Source: Nitrospirota bacterium
GTDB lineage: Bacteria > Nitrospinota_A > UBA7883
DNA length: 17,354 nt
NCBI GenBank assembly: GCA_011052055.1
Contig: DRJW01000257.1
Coordinates: 1 to 17,354, forward strand
Direction of reading: 5' to 3'
Part shown: positions 7,820 through 13,700 of the stretch, one piece after another
Layout of the letters: each line of letters opens with the position of its first letter
Numbering within the stretch: the first letter of the stretch is position 1
The notes under the pieces: model-generated
Told to the model about the DNA's origin: nothing
The model's input: the letters and a program-made list of their open reading frames with translations, nothing else
Database searches by the model: none
Position numbers and translations under genes: made by a program

Positions 7820-8249
7820 ATCAAATACTCTCGCCAAACCGATGGAGGCCGGGGGGGAGGCGCGCGGCTTTAGCGTCAAAAAGACCGCGCCACGATTCGA
7901 GAATGGAGGCCCTTTAGAGTATAAGAAAAAAGAACGGCGGACGCCCCATTTACCTTTGTACCTTTTATGTTACACTGTTTTCGCTTATGTACCATTTATG
8001 TTATAGCTGTTATTGCCCTATAAAATCAGTAGTTTGCACGGTATTATCGAGCATTATCACTTTTTGCCGGCGGTTCTGGGCGTCTATTTTCGCAGTTGTA
8101 ACTTACGTCAATTTTAGCTCTCAAATATTATGTTGTAATGCTATTTAAAATCATTCAGACTGGTACAAAGAGTTTTTTAGGTTTTAGATTGTGTAGAAAG
8201 AGTAAAATTTTCAGTAGCTGATTAAAATCGGTCGAAGGACGATATTGAG
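7809..8249. other. Divergent intergenic region between the regulator pair and the cytochrome/redox operon
   Basis: About 440 bases without a supported gene. The part near the repressor gene is GC-rich: a G7 run at 7851-7857, an imperfect hairpin at 7859-7891, and atggaggcc occurring twice (7842-7850 and 7904-7912). From about 7940 onward it is AT-rich. It holds the direct repeat at 7958-8005 and possible -10 boxes TATAAA (8019-8024) and TATTAT (8126-8131), neither with a convincing -35. I recognise no riboswitch or small RNA. The promoter of the plus-strand operon must lie here. Confidence 0.6.
7958..8005. repeat. 17-bp direct repeat pair, 31-bp period, upstream of the plus-strand operon
   Basis: GTACC-T-TTTATGTTA-C-A (7958-7974) and GTACC-A-TTTATGTTA-T-A (7989-8005) agree at 15 of 17 positions. 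The 31-bp offset is close to three helical turns, so both copies face the same side of the DNA. TATAAA at 8019 follows shortly after. This is the usual look of paired activator or repressor sites, but the cognate protein is unknown. Confidence 0.6.
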
Positions 8250-8903
8250 ATGAGTAAAAAAATATTTTTTCTGGCAGGGTTGGTGGTTCTCTTTTTTGGT
8301 CTCGCGGGAATTGTATGGATTCCCAATCCCATAGGAAAACAGATCATCAGTGAGGCCAAAGCGAACGGATACCTGGAATACACGCCGAAAGAAGCCTACG
8401 ACATGGCGAAAGTAATCTGCACGCAATGCCACAGCGAGGAGAGAATCAAGCTCTACTGTCCCAGATGCGGCCCTCCTTTTGTGGCGGTTGTTCCTCATAT
8501 GCTGACATTTATCGAAAATTACAGGGAGACGAAACCGGATCTGAAGTTCATTGCCATTACCGAGCATCAGGCGGTGGCCATAGTGCAGGTGTGGAATGCG
8601 CTTGTGGGTAACTGGGAGACCGATTTCAGGGAGCAAGACGTATTAAAACTTATCGGTCACTACGACCTGCTTGCGGCGTTGTACAAGACGCCGGTTGAAA
8701 AAAGGCCTATCGAGAGCGCCCTGATGTCCCGCGACGATCTGAAAATCGGGCATATGTCGGGTATGAAAGAGGCGCAGAGGAACCTGGGCAAACCGGAGAG
8801 CAAATCCGGCGCGTCCTCCGCCATGGATATGGGCGGGGATCATCAAGACGAGCATAAGGGCATGAACCATGAGCATAGCCAAAGCCATAAGCACAAGCAT
8901 TGA
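8250..8903 (+). CDS. Membrane-anchored CxxCH (cytochrome c-like) protein with CPRC pair and His/Met-rich tail
   Basis: First gene of the plus-strand operon, 217 residues, no family I can name. An N-terminal signal-anchor (5-23) places the rest in the periplasm. CTQCH (57-61) is a canonical c-type heme attachment site, followed nine residues later by CPRCGPPF (70-77), a second cysteine pair that could be a metal site or a thiol pair. EHQAVAIVQVWNALVGNWE (105-123) gives a helical region. The last 30 residues contain many His, Met and acidic residues (MDMGGDHQDEHKGMNHEHS, then HKHKH), typical of a flexible Cu/Zn/Ni-binding tail. AAGGA at 8235-8239 supports the ATG. It overlaps the next gene by 35 bases. 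Heme attachment and metal binding are inferred from motifs only. Confidence 0.85.
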   Translation: MSKKIFFLAGLVVLFFGLAGIVWIPNPIGKQIISEAKANGYLEYTPKEAYDMAKVICTQCHSEERIKLYCPRCGPPFVAVVPHMLTFIENYRETKPDLKFIAITEHQAVAIVQVWNALVGNWETDFREQDVLKLIGHYDLLAALYKTPVEKRPIESALMSRDDLKIGHMSGMKEAQRNLGKPESKSGASSAMDMGGDHQDEHKGMNHEHSQSHKHKH

Positions 8904-9486
8904 TGTAAACCCGGAGGCGAAAACAGCGGCGGCGCCGCTCGCCAAACGGTTGAACCGGATCGTAATGTTAGTGGCCGCGCTGTTTTTGCTTAACGCGACG
9001 ATGGAATTCTCGGCGCAGTCGAGACAGACCAAACTTCTTGAAATCGGCGATAAGATTCCACCTTATTCCCTTTCGTTATTGGGAGGGGGAGAGATAACCG
9101 GGAAGAGCCTGGCTGGCAAGCCGACGATCTATTTCTTTTTCGCCAACTGGTGCCCCTGCTCTCATACTTCGGTTCAACGGATCAAGCAGGCCAGCGCCCA
9201 GTATGCGAAAGACGGGTTGCAAACAGTATTCATCGGAGTGCAAGACTCCACCAGTAATCTGGAGAAATTCGCGCGTAAACACAAGCTTGAATCTCTCGTC
9301 AACGTTTCAGGCGGAGAGACTTTCGCCGCAAGCGTAGGAATAAAAACCACACCCACAACTGTTTTCTCAGATAGAAAGGGCGTTATCCGCTCCATTTTTA
9401 TCGGCAAGGTGGAGCGATACGATCAGCTCAAAGGAGGGCTGGAGAGCATCCTCCTCGACAAATCCCGCGAAGGCTCAGCTGTTTAG
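8869..9486 (+). CDS. Membrane-anchored TlpA/AhpC-like redoxin with CPC active site
   Basis: Thioredoxin-fold protein, 205 residues, anchored by a TM at 31-47 with a periplasmic redoxin domain from about 60 to 198. The active-site segment FFFANWCPCSH (89-99) has Cys95 and Cys97 separated by a single residue, instead of the WCxPC of TlpA/ResA proteins. TTPTTV (160-165) gives the expected cis-proline loop (Pro162). It probably exchanges electrons with the CcdA-like protein encoded ten bases downstream. The start at 8869 lies within the previous gene, with AAGGG at 8856-8860. An in-frame ATG at 8965 would leave only the hydrophobic anchor and is a less likely start. Whether a CPC pair works as a disulfide, a peroxidatic centre or a metal site cannot be told from sequence. 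Confidence 0.88.
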   Translation: MSIAKAISTSIDVNPEAKTAAAPLAKRLNRIVMLVAALFLLNATMEFSAQSRQTKLLEIGDKIPPYSLSLLGGGEITGKSLAGKPTIYFFFANWCPCSHTSVQRIKQASAQYAKDGLQTVFIGVQDSTSNLEKFARKHKLESLVNVSGGETFAASVGIKTTPTTVFSDRKGVIRSIFIGKVERYDQLKGGLESILLDKSREGSAV

Positions 9487-9495
9487 GATGACAGT

Positions 9496-10227
9496 ATGTC
9501 GCTGATGGAAGCCTATTTTGGAGGCGTTCACGCGTTGTTCTCCATTTGGATATTCTGCCTGATGCAGGTCATCCCCTTCTTTTTGGCGTTTGCGGTTGGC
9601 GCGGTTATGATAGAAAACAGCGACAAGTCTCCGGCTGTTAAGGCGGGGAGGTCTCTGGTCAATCTTGCGGCCCCGATAATAGGTTTTATGCTGGTGTTCA
9701 CTGGCATGGGGATGACGGCCACCGGTATAAGCAAAGTGATCTTCGAATACCTTAGTCTTGCGAACAAGTTCGGCGGCGTGATCATTGGTTTTGTCGCGCT
9801 CTACTTTATAGGCGTAGTCACCATAAAGAAATCGTTGACGGCCTTCGGGCCAATCAAGCATTTGACCGGCTTTCTTTTCGGCGCGGCTATCGGGTTCGCC
9901 TACCGGCCTTGCGTCTCTCCCACTCTGACCAAAATATACAACATAACGCAATCCGGGCAGACAGTTGGTCATGGAGGCGTCCTGCTGGTGTTTTACACGC
10001 TTGGGATTTTCACTGTTATTTGCGCTGTGGCCGCTACGCTTACCTGGATCGCGTCGAGCCTGACCACCATGTTTGTGAAGTCAGCCGTGACCAAGACTTG
10101 CGGCGCCCTGCTTTTGGCGGTTTCGGCGCTGATATTAACGAACAATATGACAATCTATAAAAGTTATCTTGTAGGCAGGTTCGTGCCTCAGGAATATATG
10201 ATGGATGATCATGGAGATCATATGTGA
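9496..10227 (+). CDS. CcdA/DsbD-type transmembrane thiol-disulfide transporter
   Basis: Polytopic membrane protein, 243 residues, about six TM helices, the normal size of CcdA. It carries reducing equivalents from cytoplasmic thioredoxin to periplasmic thiol partners. The two conserved membrane cysteines are present in a CcdA-like setting: Cys21 in FCLMQVIPFF (TM1) and Cys139 in YRPCVSP (fourth TM), with the proline pattern of the family. The C-terminus ends MMDDHGDHM (235-243), a short His/Met/Asp tail that could bind a metal and is not usual for CcdA. It sits between two likely partners, the upstream CPC redoxin and the downstream CcmH-like protein. The name ccdA would fit the fold, but the exact subfamily is uncertain. 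Confidence 0.88.
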   Translation: MSLMEAYFGGVHALFSIWIFCLMQVIPFFLAFAVGAVMIENSDKSPAVKAGRSLVNLAAPIIGFMLVFTGMGMTATGISKVIFEYLSLANKFGGVIIGFVALYFIGVVTIKKSLTAFGPIKHLTGFLFGAAIGFAYRPCVSPTLTKIYNITQSGQTVGHGGVLLVFYTLGIFTVICAVAATLTWIASSLTTMFVKSAVTKTCGALLLAVSALILTNNMTIYKSYLVGRFVPQEYMMDDHGDHM

Positions 10228-10228
10228 T

Positions 10229-10996
10229 ATGTGTAAAACGCGCGGGAGGCGAGCTTCACCGGGAATGCTCGCCATTTCGATTTTCATTTTCATCGCATCC
10301 ACAATTGCGGCGTCGGGCGCTACAGGCGCTACGAAGGATCATGTGATAGGGCGGATGAAGGTGACGCTGATGCCGGAATACGACGCGCAATCTGTGCTGG
10401 TGATACAGGAGGGGAAATTCGCCGACCGGACCGCTTTTCCTTCAGATGTGAAATTTACTCTTCCTATGGAAGTTACAAAGCTGACCGACGCTTGTAGCCT
10501 CTCTCCGGGGGGGCACCATTTCTGCCAGATATTCGAAATAAAGAAGGCCGGCAAAAATAAATTTGTAAATATAAAGCTTCCTTTCCCCGATTTTTTCATA
10601 GACTATCAGTACGCTCCTTTTGCCGTAAAGAAAAACTCGCAAAGGGAGTTCACATACTCTGTCGACACAAGCTATCCGATAAAGACGCTGGAGGTGCATG
10701 TTCAACAGCCCGCGCGCTCTGAAAAGTTTAAAATCGAGCCGGCTTCTTATGAAACTTACAGCAAGGACGATTTCGAGTATCGCAAGTATACGTTCAAAAA
10801 TGTCAAGGCGGGAGAAGCTAAGTCTATTTCTGTCTCTTATTTTAAAACCGACACGGCCCCGTCCGTGGATTTAAAATTCTCTTCGATGAAAACTCCTGAA
10901 GTATTCGAAGGCTCCACCGGCGAAATCTTGCTGGTGGCCGGTCTGGCGGCGCTGGGGATCATATGGATCGCGCGGCGCCGGGTGAAAAAAGCTTGA
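10229..10996 (+). CDS. Periplasmic protein with C-terminal membrane anchor, unknown function
   Basis: I do not recognise the family. From ATG 10229, just after the CcdA stop, it has 255 residues. A basic stretch and hydrophobic run (3-32) look like a signal peptide. A mostly beta-strand periplasmic domain follows (40-225), then a TM at 233-248 and a basic tail (RRRVKK). This is the layout of a signal plus stop-transfer protein exposed to the periplasm. Cys89 and Cys99 flank a GGHH pair (residues 94-97), the only conspicuous potential redox or metal site. Longer starts at 10205 and 10211 would overlap the CcdA gene. ATG 10265 is also possible. Its place between CcdA-like and CcmH-like genes suggests an accessory role in thiol or metalloprotein maturation. 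Confidence 0.75.
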   Translation: MCKTRGRRASPGMLAISIFIFIASTIAASGATGATKDHVIGRMKVTLMPEYDAQSVLVIQEGKFADRTAFPSDVKFTLPMEVTKLTDACSLSPGGHHFCQIFEIKKAGKNKFVNIKLPFPDFFIDYQYAPFAVKKNSQREFTYSVDTSYPIKTLEVHVQQPARSEKFKIEPASYETYSKDDFEYRKYTFKNVKAGEAKSISVSYFKTDTAPSVDLKFSSMKTPEVFEGSTGEILLVAGLAALGIIWIARRRVKKA

Positions 10997-10998
10997 CG

Positions 10999-11445
10999 AT
11001 GTATGTAAAATTTTTTGTGGGAGTAATTTCATTTATCAGCGTCCTTACTTTTATGAGCGCCAGATATATTTTTCTTAACTCGGCGCCGGAAAATTCGGTG
11101 ATGGGAATTTCCCACTCTCTGGCGTGCCCTTGTGAGTGTCCTATGGTTTTAGAGGACTGCCATATGAGTTGTGGCCTGGAATGGAAAAATTTGATAGGAG
11201 TCAAGTTGAAAACGGGGCTTGTAAAACAGGATATTACCTCGTATTTTTACAAGCGGTACGGAAAAGAGGCCATGCTTACACCGGCGCAACGATTTGCTGG
11301 AAAATGGTATGAGGTGACGAGGGGAGGGTATCCTCTCAGGGAGGTCGTCCTTTTTCTCCTCGTTGTCGTTGTATGGACGGCTCTTTTATACACTGGCCTT
11401 ATTATGATAGTTGAGAGGTTCCAATCGCCTGCCAAAAAAGCTTAA
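10999..11445 (+). CDS. CcmH/CycL-like cysteine-rich membrane protein
   Basis: Probable apocytochrome-handling thiol protein, 148 residues from ATG 10999, two bases after the preceding stop. A TM at about 5-20 is followed by a periplasmic domain with LACPCEC (41-47), then Cys54 and Cys58. This resembles the CPCGC-type variants of CcmH rather than the classic LRCxxC. The region after it (GLVKQDITSYFYKRYGKEAMLTP) matches the helical CcmH core, where GxxxxxI...YG is usual. A second TM lies at 113-137. CcmH proteins reduce or hold the CxxCH thiols before heme ligation. Five cysteines in 16 residues could also bind metal. An in-frame ATG at 10963 would overlap the previous gene and adds no family sequence. 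Confidence 0.82.
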   Translation: MYVKFFVGVISFISVLTFMSARYIFLNSAPENSVMGISHSLACPCECPMVLEDCHMSCGLEWKNLIGVKLKTGLVKQDITSYFYKRYGKEAMLTPAQRFAGKWYEVTRGGYPLREVVLFLLVVVVWTALLYTGLIMIVERFQSPAKKA

Positions 11446-11465
11446 TAAGCATAGCGGCTCTTGTT

Positions 11466-12209
11466 ATGACGCTGGTGGCGGCAGTTGCGGCCCAAGGCGG
11501 GACGGCTGTTACAAAAATCAGAATTCCGGCCGGAACAGCCACCATAGGCTCCGACACGAAGACTATGAAGGAGCAATTTAAAGACGGCAATGTAAGACTG
11601 GAGTGGTTCGCCGACGAGGCGCCTCAGAGAAAGGCCGAAGTAGACGCCTTTTTGATCGACGCCACAGAAGTTACTAACAGGCAATATAAAAAATTGTTTC
11701 CGGAGCATGAGTTTCCCGCCAATCTCACCGATCATCCTGTGGTCAACGTCACCTGGAAGATGGCGGATGAGTATTGCCGGAAGATAGGCGGTCGTCTGCC
11801 CTCGGAGGCGGAGTTCGAAAGAGCGGCGCGCGGCGATGACGGCAGAGTCTATCCATGGGGCGACGATTTCGATCCGCGAAAAGCCATTTACGTGGAATCA
11901 GGGGGAGGCGGCTCACAATTGAAAATCGGCTCTTTCGAGCAGGAGTCCTCTGGCTCCAACCTGCTGGGTGGAACCAGCCCTGTCGGTTCTATTGAAGAGG
12001 GCAAAAGCCCTTTCGGGGTGTACGACATGGCGGGGAATGTATGGGAATGGCAGGCAGGCTGGTATGACGAGGCAAAGAAGCTCAGGCTTCTTAAAGGTGG
12101 ATCGTGGCTGACATCGAAAGAGAGCCTTCGCTCATCTACGCGTTTGAGCGACGCTGGCGCTTCGAAGTTTAACGATTACGGTTTTCGTTGCGCTTACACT
12201 GGCGAATAG
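11466..12209 (+). CDS. SUMF/formylglycine-generating-enzyme-fold protein lacking the catalytic cysteines
   Basis: SUMF1/FGE-sulfatase domain protein, 247 residues. Family landmarks are clear: IPAGTATIGSD (20-30), the EVTNRQYKKL helix (68-77), PVVNVTWKMADEYCRKIGGRLPSE (91-114), YPWGD (129-133), YDMAGNVWEW (186-195), KGGSW (210-214) and YGFRCA (238-243). In true formylglycine-generating enzymes GGSW is followed by two active-site cysteines. Here LTSKESLRSS follows, so oxidase activity is not expected. Such domains often act as binding or structural modules in redox operons. The only conventional start, ATG 11466, gives a signal peptide without a charged N-region. The frame stays open upstream to 11415 and encodes a better signal sequence, so the real start may be unusual. 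Confidence 0.83.
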   Translation: MTLVAAVAAQGGTAVTKIRIPAGTATIGSDTKTMKEQFKDGNVRLEWFADEAPQRKAEVDAFLIDATEVTNRQYKKLFPEHEFPANLTDHPVVNVTWKMADEYCRKIGGRLPSEAEFERAARGDDGRVYPWGDDFDPRKAIYVESGGGGSQLKIGSFEQESSGSNLLGGTSPVGSIEEGKSPFGVYDMAGNVWEWQAGWYDEAKKLRLLKGGSWLTSKESLRSSTRLSDAGASKFNDYGFRCAYTGE

Positions 12210-12214
12210 TTGGC

Positions 12215-13072
12215 ATGGGATTGATAAAAAAACTTGCGGTTGTTACGGCGTTTTTTGTCTTTATTCTCATCTGCTCCGGCATCCTTGTTTATTTTGCTTT
12301 TTACAACTCTATCGATGATTTGCGATTCGACCTGGCCACAGCCGCCCGCGCGGTGAGAATCGAGCTGTATAACAGGGGGTTAATAGACAACCTGACCGAA
12401 AAGGAGATTCGGTACGTTTATCAGAAAAGCTGTTACAGGAAATGCCACGGCGAGGCGGCGATGATAACGGCTGTTTTGTCTCCGGCCGGATGGTTTCAGG
12501 TGGTGGAGCGGATGAGGCTTAAAGAGAATGTGAAGATCACGGGCAAGGAAGCCGATGTAATCAAAAGATATCTGGACGAAAGGTACCCCCTGGCAAAATC
12601 GGCTTACTCTTATGAAACGCGCAAAAAAGTGCATCATGCTGTGTGGAGGAATGACATGGGGCAAGGGGACATATATTGTGATATTGTCTACGCTACCCCG
12701 GAGTATTTCAAATCTATTGGCGCGGAGCATTTAATAAACGAATACGATCTGGCCAACTATCATGTGTTTATCTCAGGTTTTTCAGTGCATGAAAACACGC
12801 TGAACCTGATAAACCTGGATAAAGTCACCACCATGAGGTCCGGCGGACGGGAGTCGAGCTCCTCGCCTCCATGGAATTTGAGGTTCCAGACGGCGGACAA
12901 GCATCATTTCGAGGGGACAGTCAGGTTTTCCAAGGACGCAGGCTCCAACGTGGTGGACAAAAACAGTAAATGGTTCGAGCTTGTTATAAAGAATGTGGGA
13001 GGAGCTGAAGACAGGGTTTTCAGGTGGACGCTTCCCATTCAATATCCCAAGGAAGTGACTGACGCGTCTTGA
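12215..13072 (+). CDS. Membrane-anchored CX3CH probable c-type cytochrome
   Basis: Protein of 285 residues from ATG 12215, five bases after the previous stop. A signal-anchor (5-30) is followed by a helical periplasmic region carrying SCYRKCHG (72-79). The cysteines Cys73 and Cys77 are three residues apart, so the motif is CX3CH and not the usual CX2CH. The following GWFQVVERM and DVIKRYLDERYP (114-125) resemble small cytochrome c domains, in which a W-x-x-V-x-x-M helix follows the heme site. The C-terminal part (about 180-280) is beta-rich, with several His (183, 192, 230, 231), and is unassigned. An in-frame ATG at 12188 would overlap the upstream gene. Heme attachment is likely but not certain given the spacing. 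Confidence 0.78.
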   Translation: MGLIKKLAVVTAFFVFILICSGILVYFAFYNSIDDLRFDLATAARAVRIELYNRGLIDNLTEKEIRYVYQKSCYRKCHGEAAMITAVLSPAGWFQVVERMRLKENVKITGKEADVIKRYLDERYPLAKSAYSYETRKKVHHAVWRNDMGQGDIYCDIVYATPEYFKSIGAEHLINEYDLANYHVFISGFSVHENTLNLINLDKVTTMRSGGRESSSSPPWNLRFQTADKHHFEGTVRFSKDAGSNVVDKNSKWFELVIKNVGGAEDRVFRWTLPIQYPKEVTDAS

Positions 13073-13082
13073 GGAGTTGGCG

Positions 13083-13598
13083 TTGAAAATGATTAAAAAT
13101 TTGAAAGCATGGCTTGTTATCGTAATCGCGATTACAAGTTGTAGCGGGAAGAAAATGGAGCCGCCTCCCCTGCAAGAGCCGAAGCCTGCTCCACAGCTCT
13201 CCTTTAGCGAGGCCTCCGGGGGAAAAATATCGCTGTCGGAATTGAAAGGTCGGCCCGTTATGGTGAATTTCTGGGCGACATGGTGCGTTCCATGTCGGAA
13301 AGAAATGCCGACGCTCGACAGGTTCCTGAAGGATAGGAAAGAGACGGGGCTTGAAATATTGCTGGTCAACTATAAAGAATCGAAGAAGATCGTTGACAAT
13401 TTCATGGAGAAAAAGGATTTTTCGTTCAAGGTGCTTATGGACGAGTCAGGCGAGGCCGCGAATAAATTCGGAGTTTTCGGCCTGCCCACTACATATTTCA
13501 TATCCCGCCAGGGGGACATTATTTACACCCACATCGGAGAGCTTACCGATGAGATACTTTATTTAAGATTCAAAAGCATTCTTGGCGCGGAGAGCTAA
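13083..13598 (+). CDS. TlpA/ResA-like thioredoxin-fold lipoprotein
   Basis: Periplasmic thiol-disulfide reductase of the TlpA/ResA type, last gene of the plus-strand operon. With TTG 13083 as start it has 171 residues. The signal peptide ends at ITSC (lipobox, Cys20), so it should be lipid-anchored. The thioredoxin domain has FWATWCVPC (63-71) with catalytic Cys68 and Cys71, and a cis-proline in GLPTTYF (Pro135). GAGGAG at 13071-13076 is six bases before TTG 13083, which favours it over TTG 13077 (no spacing) and ATG 13089 (twelve bases). Proteins of this type reduce apocytochrome c or copper-site cysteines using electrons from CcdA, which is encoded in the same operon. Confidence 0.9.
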   Translation: MKMIKNLKAWLVIVIAITSCSGKKMEPPPLQEPKPAPQLSFSEASGGKISLSELKGRPVMVNFWATWCVPCRKEMPTLDRFLKDRKETGLEILLVNYKESKKIVDNFMEKKDFSFKVLMDESGEAANKFGVFGLPTTYFISRQGDIIYTHIGELTDEILYLRFKSILGAES

Positions 13599-13606
13599 TC
13601 TGTCAT

Positions 13607-13695
13607 TGGGCGGCGCTGGGCGGGCGCTGGGCGCGGCGCTGGGGGGGTGGCGGCGCTGGTCGGGCGCTGGGTGGCGCTGGGTGGCGCTTGGCGGG
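13607..13695. repeat. G-rich degenerate tandem repeat with seven GGCGCT cores
   Basis: The gap between the convergent TlpA-like and histidine-kinase genes is filled by a low-complexity array. GGCGCT occurs at 13612, 13623, 13635, 13652, 13663, 13673 and 13683, at spacings of 10-12 bases except one of 17, mostly as GGCGCTGGG. The plus strand is almost free of A. Multiple GGG runs, including G7 at 13641-13647, would allow G-quadruplex formation on the plus strand or in the operon's transcript. It may serve as a transcription barrier between the convergent genes, as no ordinary hairpin terminator is seen. Confidence 0.85.
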
Positions 13696-13700
13696 ATGGT

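Noticed and set aside
7859..7891. Imperfect GC-rich hairpin between the divergent operons, considered as a terminator
   Set aside because: The stem has mismatches, no U-run follows in either orientation, and no gene ends here. It lies upstream of both divergent units.
9475..9972. 165-codon minus-strand open frame opposite the CcdA-like gene
   Set aside because: The opposite strand encodes clear TM helices and the CcdA cysteines. The minus-strand frame has no domain and no plausible ribosome binding site.
12211..12226. TGGCATGGGATTGA, considered as a sigma-54 promoter
   Set aside because: The GG-N10-GC pattern is not met, and it lies at a gene junction inside a dense operon.
12782..13369. 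195-codon minus-strand open frame opposite the CX3CH protein and TlpA-like genes
   Set aside because: It runs across two real genes on the other strand, including the WCVPC active site, and shows no family features.
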